A stretch of 64,000 nucleotides of DNA from positions 3,046-67,045 of the forward strand of contig DATMRT010000098.1 of assembly GCA_035565975.1 (NCBI GenBank), given 5' to 3'. Shown piece by piece: positions 39,885 through 49,148 of the stretch. Source of the DNA: Ga0077530 sp035565975 (GTDB lineage Bacteria; Pseudomonadota; Alphaproteobacteria; Rhizobiales; Hyphomicrobiaceae). The notes beneath the pieces are model-generated. The model did no database searches. It worked only from the letters and a program-made list of their open reading frames with translations, and had not been told where the DNA came from. Positions within the stretch are counted from its first letter, which is position 1; every line of letters starts with the position of its first letter. Position numbers and translations under genes: made by a program.

Positions 39885-40349
39885 TCAGAGCAGCTCTTTG
39901 ACGAGCGCGCTCGCCTTGGCGAAATCCATCTGCCCGCGATAGCGCTCGCGCAGCACGGCCATCACGCGGCCCATGTCCTTGACGCTCGTCGCGCCGGTCT
40001 CGGTGATCACACCCTTGATCGCCGCCCGTGCCTCCTCATCATCGAGTTGCGGCGGCAGGAACTCGGAGATCACCAAAATCTCGTCTGCTTCCTTCTGCGC
40101 GAGCTCGAGACGCCCCGCCTCCTCGTAAACGCGGATGCTCTCGCGACGCTGCTTGATCATCGTCGCGAGCAACTGTGCGATCTCGCCGTCGCTGATGCGC
40201 GAAGCCTCCGCGCCCGCGTCACCCGATTTGTTCAGGATGGCGAGATCGCGGTCCTTGATCGCCGCCAGGATGAGACGGATCGTACCAAGGCGCGCCTTGT
40301 CCTGCGCGCGCATGGCAGCTTTCATCGCGGCGTTCAGCTCATCACGCAT
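39885..40349 (-). CDS. GatB/YqeY domain protein
   Basis: 154 residues from ATG 40349. MRDELNAAMKAAMRAQDKARLGTIRLIL, SVKDMGRVM and the C-terminal helix KASALVKELL match YqeY. The domain resembles the tail of GatB that recognises tRNA in tRNA-dependent amidotransferases; the standalone role is not known. The frame is open upstream of the ATG but lacks similarity. Confidence 0.9.
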   Translation of the reverse strand: MRDELNAAMKAAMRAQDKARLGTIRLILAAIKDRDLAILNKSGDAGAEASRISDGEIAQLLATMIKQRRESIRVYEEAGRLELAQKEADEILVISEFLPPQLDDEEARAAIKGVITETGATSVKDMGRVMAVLRERYRGQMDFAKASALVKELL

Positions 40350-40520
40350 CAGTGTGCTCCCAGGCTTCGGCCAGCACACCGCGCAGGCACGCAGCGGCCG
40401 ACCGGCTTTGCCCCGCGCCTTGACGAGGCGCGGCGCGATTATCTGCCTTTCGGCGCGCCGCGGCCAGATACTCTTACGCGACCACATGGATATACTCGTG
40501 AACAACGACTGCTGGCCCGC

Positions 40521-42395
40521 TTAGCGGGCGGCGCGGCCTCGACCCTGGCTACCATCCCGCCGGCCATACGAGCCGCGCTTGTGCGGAGGACGAGCCGGTG
40601 ACGGATCCCGGCGCGTCTCTTCGGAATAAACGCCGCCGCCGCGCGTCCAGTTGCGCCACGGCTGCGGCGCCTCGACGCCAGCCTCGCCCTTACGTGGCGG
40701 AGCGGCTGTTGCATGGGTATCCCCATTTCGGGGGGCATCACCATTGCGATGTTCGGCGCGGGAGCCGCGGTTCCGCCCATGGTGGGGACGTTCGCCGTTT
40801 TGCGGCGCATGGCCATCTCCATGCCGGCGATCAGACCGGTGCCCATCTTCCCGTCCGCGGTGGGGATGCTCGCCATGGCGGCGCTCAGCATGGCGCTGCG
40901 GCCGGCCCTCGCCATTGCGCGGCGGCCGGCTCTCACCGTTCTGCCGATCAAAGCGCGGTGCACCGTCGCGGCTGCTTGCAGCCGGTCCGTCGCTTCGCGC
41001 CGCATCACCGTGACCGTTGCGACGACCGTTCTGTCGATGCTCCGAGCGGTCTTTGCGCGGCGCGCCATGCCGCTCCTCACGGTGCGGCCTGTCGGGCCTG
41101 CCGCGCGCCTTCTCGGGCCGCTCCCTGCGCGGCGCCGCATCGCGGTGCGCACGCGCTCCGCTGTGCGAAGCGTGGCCGTTGGTGGCCGGCTGAGCCGGCG
41201 CCTCCTCAGCCGCAGCGCCTTCAGGCAGACCCGGCGCACTGATCACCGTCAGCGTGCGGCCCGTCAGACGCTCGATATCGCGCAGATATTCGCGCTCGTC
41301 GGGCGCACAGAATGCGATCGCAACACCTTCCGCGCCGGCTCGCGCCGTGCGGCCGATGCGGTGCACGTAACTCTCGGGAATGTTCGGCAGCTCGTAGTTG
41401 ATGACGTGCGTGATCTCGTCGATATCGATGCCGCGCGCCGCGATGTCCGTCGCCACCAGCACGCGTGTAAAGCCCTTGCGGAAGCTCTCGAGTGCGGCCT
41501 GGCGCTGGCCCTGGCTCTTGTTGCCGTGGATGGCGTGCACGCCGACGCCGATGTGCTCGATCGCCTGACACACACGATCGGCACCGCGCTTCGTTCGCGT
41601 GAACACGATCACGCGGCGCATGGCCGGGTCCTGGAGCAGTCGCGCCAGCGCCTCGCGCTTCGCTCCCGCCGGAATGAAGATCACCCGCTGATCGATGCGG
41701 TCGACGGTCTTGCCCGCGCGCGCGATCTCGACGCGCAGCGGATCTTTGAGGATCTCGGCGGCGAGCTGCGCGATGTCGCGCGGCATGGTGGCCGAGAAGA
41801 GGAGCGCGTGGCGCTTTGCAGGCACCAGCTTCAGGATGCGGCGCACGTCGCGCACGAAACCCATGTCGAGCATCCGATCCGCCTCGTCGAGGACGAACGT
41901 GCGGACCTCATCGAGGCGCAGGTGGCGCTGGTCGATGAGATCGAGCAGGCGGCCCGGCGTGGCAACGAGTATGTCGACGCCGCGGGCGATGGCCGAGACT
42001 TGCGGGCGCTGGCCGACGCCACCGAAGATGACCGTATGCGAGACGCGCACGTGGCGGCCATACGTCTTGATGCTCTCGCCGATCTGGATGGCGAGCTCGC
42101 GTGTCGGCGCGAGAATGAGCGCACGCGGCGCACCGGGCTGCGGTCGGCCGCCCTCGGCGACGAGCCGCTGGAGCATCGGCAGCACGAAGGCCGCTGTCTT
42201 GCCCGTGCCGGTCTCGGCGAGGCCGAGCAGATCGCGGCCCTCGAGCAGGGCAGGAATGGACTTTGCCTGGATGGGTGTCGGGTGGGTGTATTCCGCGTCG
42301 TTCAAAGCACGCAGGAAGGGCTCGGCGAGGCCGAGCGCGTCAAAAGTCGGAGTGGTCACGAAAACTATGGCTTTCTGCGCCGAGTGGCGGGGCAT
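40521..42395 (-). CDS. DEAD-box RNA helicase, RhlE type, with a long disordered tail
   Basis: About 624 residues from ATG 42395; GTG 42359 before TTPTFDALGL is an alternative. A complete helicase core: Q-motif, AETGTGKTAAF, PTRELAIQI, LDEADRMLDMG, FSATMP, ATDIAARGIDI, YVHRIGRTARAG. It unwinds RNA in ribosome assembly or mRNA decay. From about residue 400 a 220-residue Arg/Gly/His/Asn/Glu-rich tail begins, with short repeats such as HGDG, NGE and RHGE; such tails bind RNA and can phase separate. Confidence 0.93.
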   Translation of the reverse strand: MPRHSAQKAIVFVTTPTFDALGLAEPFLRALNDAEYTHPTPIQAKSIPALLEGRDLLGLAETGTGKTAAFVLPMLQRLVAEGGRPQPGAPRALILAPTRELAIQIGESIKTYGRHVRVSHTVIFGGVGQRPQVSAIARGVDILVATPGRLLDLIDQRHLRLDEVRTFVLDEADRMLDMGFVRDVRRILKLVPAKRHALLFSATMPRDIAQLAAEILKDPLRVEIARAGKTVDRIDQRVIFIPAGAKREALARLLQDPAMRRVIVFTRTKRGADRVCQAIEHIGVGVHAIHGNKSQGQRQAALESFRKGFTRVLVATDIAARGIDIDEITHVINYELPNIPESYVHRIGRTARAGAEGVAIAFCAPDEREYLRDIERLTGRTLTVISAPGLPEGAAAEEAPAQPATNGHASHSGARAHRDAAPRRERPEKARGRPDRPHREERHGAPRKDRSEHRQNGRRNGHGDAARSDGPAASSRDGAPRFDRQNGESRPPRNGEGRPQRHAERRHGEHPHRGREDGHRSDRRHGDGHAPQNGERPHHGRNRGSRAEHRNGDAPRNGDTHATAAPPRKGEAGVEAPQPWRNWTRGGGVYSEETRRDPSPARPPHKRGSYGRRDGSQGRGRAAR

Positions 42396-42645
42396 GATGC
42401 CGGCCGACTCGCAAAGGCGCTGTTGGCCTCGGACTGCGCACCGCAGCAAGGCCCGTTCAGTTGAAAACGTCCCGGAGAGAACACTGTACGCTTCGGCGGC
42501 AATCTCACTACGGAGCCGGTCTCGAAGCAGCAGAGCGCTTGGCGCGCTCGCGGAACGACGTACGTGATATGGGCGATCCGCCGCCTCCCGTCAATCGTCT
42601 TCGCAAGTGCAGCAATTTTGCCGCAGGATTAAAGGCCAGCGGCCT

Positions 42646-43515
42646 TTACCATGCGAGCGCTTCGAGCGCGGCGACCGGCGGCGCGGGATGCCCGGCGAAA
42701 AGGCGGGCGAGGGTCGGCTCATCGAGCATTTCGCCATTATCGAAGTGGAGAGCACTGGCGATAAAGACAGCGCGCAGCCCGGCCGCGGCGGCCCCCGCGA
42801 TATCCGTCCGGATGCCGTCGCCGATCGCAAGAATGCGCGACGTCTCGACGGGCGCTCCGCGCGCATTGGCAATCAACTCGCGCGCGCGGGCATAGATGTG
42901 CGGATGCGGCTTGCCCGCGTAGGCGACCTCGCCGCCGAGTGCCTCGTATTCCGCGGCAAGCGCACCAGCACAGTAGATGAGGCGGTTCCCACGCTCGACG
43001 ACGAGATCCGGATTGACGCAGATCATCGGCTGGCGGCGTGCGCGCATGTCTGCCAGCAGGCCCTTGTAGTCGTCGGGCGTTTCTTGCTCGTCCTCGACGA
43101 GCCCCGTGCAGACGACGACGGCGGCATCCGCAAGGGGCGCGAATGCGACATCGAGCCCGGCGAATGTGCCGAGATAGCGATCAGGGCCGAGATGATGGAC
43201 GGGCTTGCCGGCCCAGCCCGAGATGAGCGCGCGCGTGACATCACCCGACGTGACGATGGCGTCATAGGCGGCGCGCGGGACGCCGAGTGCATCGAGATGC
43301 GCGCTGACTTCCGCGCCTGTCGATGGCGCATTACTCACGAGGACGATGGTGCCGCCACCGGCGCGGAAGTGCTTGCAGGCCTCGCTCGCCGCCGGATGCG
43401 CGCGCTCGCCATCATGGAGCACGCCCCACACATCGCTGATCCAGGCATCGCATGTCTCGGCCAGCGGCGCGATGGAGCGCAGCACCGGAACGTGCGGGGT
43501 GACCTTGCTTTGCAT
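42646..43515 (-). CDS. HAD superfamily class IIA hydrolase (TIGR01459-like)
   Basis: 289 residues from ATG 43515. The motif I region DAWISDVWGVLHDG, motif II VLVSNAPST, then KPHPHIYARA and AIGDGIRTDIAGA (motif IV). NagD-type cap. The family TIGR01459 is alphaproteobacterial and its substrate is not known; sugar phosphates or nucleotides are typical for class IIA. It stands between the EAL protein and RhlE on the minus strand. Confidence 0.87.
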   Translation of the reverse strand: MQSKVTPHVPVLRSIAPLAETCDAWISDVWGVLHDGERAHPAASEACKHFRAGGGTIVLVSNAPSTGAEVSAHLDALGVPRAAYDAIVTSGDVTRALISGWAGKPVHHLGPDRYLGTFAGLDVAFAPLADAAVVVCTGLVEDEQETPDDYKGLLADMRARRQPMICVNPDLVVERGNRLIYCAGALAAEYEALGGEVAYAGKPHPHIYARARELIANARGAPVETSRILAIGDGIRTDIAGAAAAGLRAVFIASALHFDNGEMLDEPTLARLFAGHPAPPVAALEALAW

Positions 43516-43573
43516 CCCGCCTCCGCGATGGATGATTGATGTCGCTGGCGCCGCGGCGTGGCTTCTCAAGCGC

Positions 43574-43607
43574 CGCGGGCCGCCCTGGCTTAGCCGGACG
43601 GCCCGCG
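43574..43607 (-). terminator. Inverted repeat after the EAL-like gene
   Basis: CGCGGGCCG / CGGCCCGCG, a 9-bp stem with a 16-base loop. It lies just beyond the EAL-like gene stop and before the HAD gene. No U-run follows, so the call is tentative. Confidence 0.35.
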
Positions 43608-43634
43608 CGGTTCAAGCGATGGAGCGCAACAGCC

Positions 43635-45410
43635 CTATGCGGCGCTCGAATGCAGCGCCGGGCGCTCCCGGCGGATGGGCCGCGGGCCGCCGAAGAGCTG
43701 GCCCTGTCCGAGCAGGGCGCCGAAGCCGAGCACCTTGGCGAGTTCGCGCTCCTCGGCAATGCGGCTTACGATGAGCGTGAATCCGAGGCCCGAGAGATAG
43801 CGGCAGAGGTCGTCGGCCGGCACCATGCCGTGCGGCGCCGCCAGACCTTGCAGGAAGACTGCCGCGTCGAGGCGCACGAACTCGAAGCCCTGTGCCGCCA
43901 GCGCCTCGAAGTCCATGTCGAGGTCGACGACATCCACGAGCGCATAGCGCAAGCCAGCCTCCGAGAGCGCCGCCAGCGCCCTCCAGTGCGCCGGACCGAA
44001 TGCGCGCACCTCCGACTGGGCAATGGACATCACGAGACGGGCGCCGAGCCGCGTGTCGGGAGCAAGCGCGTCCGTCAGGGCCGCATGGAAACCGTCGTCG
44101 CGCAGCGACTCGCCGGATGCCAGCGAGAAGAGGTCCGCCGCCGCGCCACGTGCCGCGAACTCGCCCGCGAAGCGAATGGTCTCGCCGAATGTCAGCGCCT
44201 CGATGCGCGGCGTCAGGCCCGTACCTGCGATCATGCTTGAATAGAGGCGTGGATCGAGGATTTCGCCTTCTTCGCTGCGCAAGCGTAGCGAGACCTCGAA
44301 ATGGCGCGCCCGGCGATCGCCGAGGCCGAGAATGGGATCGAGGCAGATGTCGATGCGCGCCTCGTCCATGGCACGCGCCAGCTCGGCCTGGATGCTGAGC
44401 GCACGGCTCACCGCCATGCTTTCCTCTGCCGGCGTGGCCAGGCTCTCGCGCATATCATCGGCCATGCCGCGCAAGGCGCCGATCTGCTCCTCGGTGGTGT
44501 CGAGTGGCGGCTCAGGTTCGGCGAGCGGATCCTCCGCCGACATAGCTGTGCGTGGCGCCTCGGCCTGGGCTTGGGCAGGCGCGCCGTTGATCTGATCGGC
44601 GAGCCCCTTGATGAGGGACTGCATGATCGCAATGTCCTGCGCACGCGGGTCCTCGGCCTCGGCTTCGGGCTCAGCGCGAGGCGCTTCGGCCGGAAGTTTG
44701 ACCGCGGGCTTATCGACGGCCAGCGCCGCGAGCCCGTGCGGGCGCGGACGCGCGGGCAGCGGTGGAGGCGGCGGCACGCGCGGCCCCGAAGACGCAGCCG
44801 GCGGCTTCTTGGTCGGCGATGCGACCTCCTCGCGCCCACCACGCGGCGGACCGTTTGGTCGCGCAGGAGCTGCGGCTGCCGGTGACTTTGGTGCAGCAGG
44901 AGCAGGGGCAGGCTTTGCTTTTGCCGGCTCACGCGATGCGATGTTTTCGGCAGGCCGCCGCTGCGGCTCGCTTCTGGGCGGTTCGGGATTCCGCGGACGC
45001 GCCGGCTCCCCGGGCCTGCTCCGATCCAGAACACGCGGCGGCGGACGATCGCCGTTGAAACCGGCGAGGCGCGGCGGCTCGCGCTCGAGGCCCGCACCTG
45101 GGGGCGCGCCGACCAGACGCCGTAAGGCGGCGTTCTCACCGGCGAGCTTCTCGACCTCCTCGCCGAGATCGGTCGCGGTCTGTCCCCGCCGCACGAGTGC
45201 GTGCACGACGAGCAGGCACCAGTAGACGGTGAGCGCGATGACGATCGCCGGCAACATGCCGAAGCCGAAGCTCGTGCGCAGCGCCATGCCGAGCGCGGCG
45301 ATCACGGTCATCATCGAAACGTGCACTACGATTTCACGCAACCAGCCGCCCGAGCCGGAGTCCACCGGTTCTTCGAGAGCGTCGGCGTCATAAGCTGCGG
45401 TTTGTGTCAT
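43635..45410 (-). CDS. Membrane-anchored degenerate EAL-domain protein
   Basis: 591 residues. Two N-terminal helices (about 25-70; IVVHVSMMTVIAALGMAL, MLPAIVIALTVYWCLLVV), a coiled segment, a Pro/Ala-rich linker (about 110-250), then a C-terminal EAL fold. The catalytic residues are changed: EAL becomes FEV, the DDFG motif becomes VDVVDLD, the lysine becomes Arg in VRLD, and the last glutamate is lost (LIVSRIAEE; GQGQLFGGP is kept). It probably cannot cut c-di-GMP, but could bind it or a partner protein. Confidence 0.85.
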   Translation of the reverse strand: MTQTAAYDADALEEPVDSGSGGWLREIVVHVSMMTVIAALGMALRTSFGFGMLPAIVIALTVYWCLLVVHALVRRGQTATDLGEEVEKLAGENAALRRLVGAPPGAGLEREPPRLAGFNGDRPPPRVLDRSRPGEPARPRNPEPPRSEPQRRPAENIASREPAKAKPAPAPAAPKSPAAAAPARPNGPPRGGREEVASPTKKPPAASSGPRVPPPPPLPARPRPHGLAALAVDKPAVKLPAEAPRAEPEAEAEDPRAQDIAIMQSLIKGLADQINGAPAQAQAEAPRTAMSAEDPLAEPEPPLDTTEEQIGALRGMADDMRESLATPAEESMAVSRALSIQAELARAMDEARIDICLDPILGLGDRRARHFEVSLRLRSEEGEILDPRLYSSMIAGTGLTPRIEALTFGETIRFAGEFAARGAAADLFSLASGESLRDDGFHAALTDALAPDTRLGARLVMSIAQSEVRAFGPAHWRALAALSEAGLRYALVDVVDLDMDFEALAAQGFEFVRLDAAVFLQGLAAPHGMVPADDLCRYLSGLGFTLIVSRIAEERELAKVLGFGALLGQGQLFGGPRPIRRERPALHSSAA

Positions 45411-45521
45411 GCCGCACGCCGCCTCCAGTGATTCGATCTACGACGAGTCTTCTCGCCCGGCCGGCGATTCGCAATCCATGGGGCAGAACTGCCACCAGGA
45501 AAAGTCAGCAAAATCGGCGCT

Positions 45522-47360
45522 TCAGCGCTTTGATGGCGCGCGGTGTTGCGCGATCTCATCACGCAGCAGCTCGAGCTCCAGCCAGGCGTTCTCCGCATCG
45601 GCGAGCGCGGCCTGGGCGGCGGCGAGCCGCGTCGTCGCAGAATGGAAGGCTGAGGGATCGCGGACGAAGAGATCCGGCTCTGCGAGGCGGCGCTCGAGCT
45701 CGGCAATTTCCGTTTCGAGGGCAGCCATTTTCGCCGGTAGTGATTCGAGCGCCTGTGCCTGCTTGTAGCTCAGTTTCCGCTGCGCCGCCGGTGGGGCGGG
45801 CTGTTGCGTCGGCGATTCGGTTGTATCGGCCGGACGCGTCGCGGTACGCGGCCTGGCTGGCGGCTCGGCGACGCTCCCGCGCTGCGCGAGCATATCGGAG
45901 TACCCTCCCGCATACTCGATCCACCGCCCCTCGCCTTCCGCGGCGACCACGCCCGTCGCGACGCGGTCGAGGAAATCGCGGTCGTGGCTGACCAGCAGCA
46001 CGGTGCCGGCGTAGTCGGCAAGAAGCTCCTGCAGCAGATCGAGCGTTTCGAGATCGAGATCGTTGGTTGGCTCGTCCAGCACGAGCAGGTTGGACGGGCG
46101 CGCCAGGGCCCGCGCCAGCATGAGCCGGCCGCGCTCGCCGCCGGAGAGCACGCTGAGCGGCGTACGTGCCTGCTCCGGCGCGAACAGGAAGTCCTTCATG
46201 TAGCCGATGACGTGGCGTGCGACGCCGTTGACGATCACCTGATCGCCGCGCCCGCCGGTCAGCGCATCCGCGAGCGTCCAGTCGGGCTTCAGTTGCTCAC
46301 GGCGCTGATCGAGCGTCACCATCTCGAGGTTCGTGCCGAGCTTCACGGTGCCGCTGTCGGGTGCGAGCGTGCCAGTGATGAGTGACAGCAGCGTCGTTTT
46401 GCCAGCGCCATTGGGACCGATGATGCCGAGCCGATCGCCACGCGCGACGCGCAGCGACAGATCGCGCACGATCGGGCGTCCGTCGAAGGACTTGGAGATG
46501 TGCTCGGCCTCGATCACGAGCTTGCCGGACGTGCCCCCCTCGCTCACGGCAAACCGGACATTGCCGGTCGGCCCGCGCGCGTCCTTACGCTCGGCACGCA
46601 GCTTGTGAAGCTCGGCGACGCGGCGGACGTTGCGTTTCCGGCGCGCGGTCACGCCGCCATGCATCCAGCTTTCCTCACGCGCAATCTTGCGGTCGAGTTT
46701 GTGGCGCTCGATCTCCTCCTGTTCGAGAACCTCGTCGCGCCAGCCTTCGAAGGCGGCAAAGCCCTTGTCGAGCCGGCGCGCGATCCCGCGATCGATCCAG
46801 ACGGTCGCCCGCGTCAGCGTCTCGAGAAAGCGGCGGTCATGGCTGATGAGCACGATCGCGGCGCGCTGACTGCCAAGCTCCTTTTCGAGCCATTCGATCG
46901 CCGGGAGATCGAGATGGTTGGTCGGCTCGTCGAGCAGCAGCACATCGGGGCTCGCCGCCAACGCTCGGGCTATTGCTGCGCGGCGCGCTTCGCCACCGGA
47001 GATCTCCGCCGGGTCCTCGCGGCCGCTAAGGCCCATGGCCTCGAGAGCCGATTGCGCGAGGTAGGCCCCCTCGCCTTCGACGAGGCCGGATTCGACATAC
47101 GCAGCGACGCTTGCGAAGCCCGAGAGGTCAGCCTCCTGCGGCAGATAGGCGACGCGCACGTCAGGATGGATGAAGCGTTCGCCCTGATCGGGAGCGACCA
47201 GACCGGCCGCGATCCTCAACAGCGTCGACTTGCCCGAGCCATTGCGCCCGACGAGACCTATGCGGTCGCCTGCGCGCACGCTCAGATCCGCGCCTGCGAG
47301 AAGCGCCGTCGTGCCGAAGGTGAGATGAATGCCGGAAAGGCGGATAAGCTCGATTGCCAT
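45522..47360 (-). CDS. ABC-F family ATPase (Uup-like)
   Basis: 612 residues, with two ATPase domains: GLVGRNGSGKSTLLR / SGGEARRAAIARAL / LLLDEPTNHLDL and GIIGPNGAGKTTLLS / LSGGERGRLMLARAL / LVLDEPTNDLDL. The C-terminal coiled coil (SLPAKMAALETEIAELERR) is that of Uup. No membrane domain. ABC-F proteins act on the ribosome or, for Uup, on branched DNA and ribosome assembly. An alanine/proline/threonine-rich linker precedes the coiled coil. Confidence 0.92.
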   Translation of the reverse strand: MAIELIRLSGIHLTFGTTALLAGADLSVRAGDRIGLVGRNGSGKSTLLRIAAGLVAPDQGERFIHPDVRVAYLPQEADLSGFASVAAYVESGLVEGEGAYLAQSALEAMGLSGREDPAEISGGEARRAAIARALAASPDVLLLDEPTNHLDLPAIEWLEKELGSQRAAIVLISHDRRFLETLTRATVWIDRGIARRLDKGFAAFEGWRDEVLEQEEIERHKLDRKIAREESWMHGGVTARRKRNVRRVAELHKLRAERKDARGPTGNVRFAVSEGGTSGKLVIEAEHISKSFDGRPIVRDLSLRVARGDRLGIIGPNGAGKTTLLSLITGTLAPDSGTVKLGTNLEMVTLDQRREQLKPDWTLADALTGGRGDQVIVNGVARHVIGYMKDFLFAPEQARTPLSVLSGGERGRLMLARALARPSNLLVLDEPTNDLDLETLDLLQELLADYAGTVLLVSHDRDFLDRVATGVVAAEGEGRWIEYAGGYSDMLAQRGSVAEPPARPRTATRPADTTESPTQQPAPPAAQRKLSYKQAQALESLPAKMAALETEIAELERRLAEPDLFVRDPSAFHSATTRLAAAQAALADAENAWLELELLRDEIAQHRAPSKR

Positions 47361-47402
47361 GCCGCCTTCTAGCGTGGCCCGGCCGCCAGCAACAGCCCCG
47401 TC

Positions 47403-47987
47403 TCAGCGACGGCGCGCGAACTCGCCACCCGTGATCTCAGGCAATCCGAGGCGGGCGATCACGGCGGCGGGCGTCATGGTGGGGTCGGTGCCGTCGAGCG
47501 CAATGACGACATCGCGGCGCGCGTCCGGGTGCGCCAGCACCAGCTCATGTTGAATGCCCGATACTGTCGTGCGGATGCGGTGCGCGACGCCGCGGTAAGC
47601 CTCGAGCGGCTCGCTGAACTGGCGCTTCGACAGGAAACCCTTCTCCGCGACCTTCACCACGCTCCCATCGATCTCGACGATCCCTGCCCGGCCGACACCC
47701 GCGACCATACGGCGGGCGGGGATCAGCAGAAGCGCTGAAAGCGTCAGGATGCCGACGACGATTTGCAGGGTTGAAAGCGGCTGGGCGAGCGCACGGCTTA
47801 CCGCATCCGGCTTGCTCATGGCCTCGCTGGTCAGCAGGAACATGCCCCCGAAGAGTGGCAGGGTCATTGCGCCGGCCGCGACAAGGCCCAGCATGGTGCT
47901 CCAGGCTGTCCTCGCATGGACGACGCGTACGAGAGGAGCATCGTCGTTCGATACTTTCGTCAGAAAGTCGTCAGCGCGCGCGAGCAT
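47403..47987 (-). CDS. Unknown two-helix membrane protein with a CtrA-type site upstream
   Basis: 194 residues with two membrane helices (AWSTMLGLVAAGAMTLPLFGGMFLL; LQIVVGILTLSALLLIP) and a soluble C-terminal part (RAGIVEIDGSVVKVAEKGFLSK, then GIQHELVLAHPDARRDVVIALDG). I do not recognise a family. The soluble part looks like a small beta domain. A perfect TTAA-N7-TTAA lies 51 bases upstream of the start, so it may be a cell-cycle gene. It runs in the same direction as the rimM-rpsP-ffh genes, with a 160-base gap. Confidence 0.75.
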   Translation of the reverse strand: MLARADDFLTKVSNDDAPLVRVVHARTAWSTMLGLVAAGAMTLPLFGGMFLLTSEAMSKPDAVSRALAQPLSTLQIVVGILTLSALLLIPARRMVAGVGRAGIVEIDGSVVKVAEKGFLSKRQFSEPLEAYRGVAHRIRTTVSGIQHELVLAHPDARRDVVIALDGTDPTMTPAAVIARLGLPEITGGEFARRR

Positions 47988-48038
47988 GAAAGGAAGGCCT
48001 CGGGTTTGTCAGACGTCAGAAGGTATAGATGCGTCGAT

Positions 48039-48053
48039 TTAACGCCCGCTTAA
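48039..48053 (-). promoter_or_regulatory. CtrA-type binding site (TTAA-N7-TTAA)
   Basis: TTAA at 48039-48042 and 48050-48053 separated by exactly seven bases, the spacing of the CtrA response regulator box in alphaproteobacteria. It lies 51-66 bases upstream of the membrane protein start, where it would overlap a promoter. In this GC-rich background two TTAA words at that spacing are unlikely by chance but not impossible. Confidence 0.5.
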
Positions 48054-48147
48054 GCGAATTGTTCCGTTCGTTCGCATCGGCCGCAGAACATGACGCCCCG
48101 ACGCACGAAGTGGAGGGGAGGAATAAGGATAGAAGGCGAAGCTAACT

Positions 48148-48711
48148 CTAGGCTTGTGGCGCCCCGTCCTCGTCCGGCTGGTCACCATCCGGCTCGGATG
48201 GCTCCTGCAAGATGACGACGATCCTGCCCCCCGCCAGATCTACCTCGGGCACGAAGTTGTCACTGAACGGTATGTGCTCGGTGCGGCGCGAGGCAGCAAG
48301 AGCCACCTCGATCAAATCGCCGGCACCGAAGTTGTGAACGGCGACGACGCGACCGATGTCGCTCCCATCGGGAGCGACCGCCGCGAGGCCGATGAGGTCC
48401 GCGTGATAGAACTCGCCATCTCCTGCTGCCGGAAGCTGCGCGCGCTCGACGTAGAGGTCGGTGCCGGCAAGCGCCTCCGCGGCATTGCGATCGGCAATGC
48501 CGGCGACGCGGGCGATCACGCCCTTCGCCGTCGCGCGCAGGACGCGAAGGTCGAATGTACGGCCAAGCGCCGGGGCTATCAGCGGACCGTAGGCGCCGAC
48601 ATCCTCCGGCACATCCGCGTAGGACCGTACAAGGACCTCGCCGCGTACGCCATGGGCGGCGACGATGCGGCCGAGCAGGACGCGCCCGTTCCGATCTTCA
48701 CCGCCTGGCAT
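48148..48711 (-). CDS. rimM: Ribosome maturation factor RimM
   Basis: 187 residues from ATG 48711 with GGGAGAG five bases upstream (the GTG at 48717 would overlap it). VLLGRIVAAHGVRGEVLVRSY, the linker ADRNAAEALAGTDLYVERAQLP, the PRC-barrel GEFYHADLIGL and IPFSDNFVPEVDL are RimM hallmarks. It helps assemble the 30S head around S19. It follows rpsP by 21 bases. Normally trmD and rplS follow; here a 160-base gap and an unrelated gene come next. Confidence 0.94.
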   Translation of the reverse strand: MPGGEDRNGRVLLGRIVAAHGVRGEVLVRSYADVPEDVGAYGPLIAPALGRTFDLRVLRATAKGVIARVAGIADRNAAEALAGTDLYVERAQLPAAGDGEFYHADLIGLAAVAPDGSDIGRVVAVHNFGAGDLIEVALAASRRTEHIPFSDNFVPEVDLAGGRIVVILQEPSEPDGDQPDEDGAPQA

Positions 48712-48732
48712 CCGCACTCTCCCGCGCGAGTC

Positions 48733-49104
48733 TTAGGCCGCAGCCTCGCCGCTACCCTCGGCCGCCTTGGCTGCTGCCTCGGCAGCCGCCGCCTCGCGCT
48801 CGAGACGCTTCTTGCCGGGCTTGGCCTTCTCGGGGTTGTTGCGCGGCGTGCGCTTCATGAGACCGGCCGCATCGAGGAAGCGGGCAACGCGATCGGTCGG
48901 CTGGGCGCCGACGGACAGCCAGTGCTTCGCGCGCTCGAGATCGAGCTTCACGCGATCGGCATGGTCCTTCGGCAGCATCGGGTTGTGCGTGCCGATCTGC
49001 TCGATGTAGCGGCCATCGCGCGGCGCGCTGCTCTCGGCGACGACGATGTAGTAGTACGGGCGCTTCTTGGCGCCGCCGCGCGACAGGCGGATCTTAACGG
49101 ACAT
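48733..49104 (-). CDS. rpsP: 30S ribosomal protein S16
   Basis: 123 residues, with the S16 start MSVKIRLSRGGAKKRPYYYIVV and GRYIEQIGTHNPM. The C-terminal 40 residues are Lys/Ala/Glu-rich, a common alphaproteobacterial extension. It precedes rimM in the expected order. Ribosome assembly protein of the 30S body. Confidence 0.97.
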   Translation of the reverse strand: MSVKIRLSRGGAKKRPYYYIVVAESSAPRDGRYIEQIGTHNPMLPKDHADRVKLDLERAKHWLSVGAQPTDRVARFLDAAGLMKRTPRNNPEKAKPGKKRLEREAAAAEAAAKAAEGSGEAAA

Positions 49105-49148
49105 GGGACTTCTCCAGTTTCGAGTTCAGTTTTTCGGTGTTCTCAACG

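Noticed and set aside
45760..45785. A tRNA-like TAGCTCAGT sequence
   Set aside because: It lies within the ABC-F gene (minus strand coding), with no matching acceptor or T-arm.
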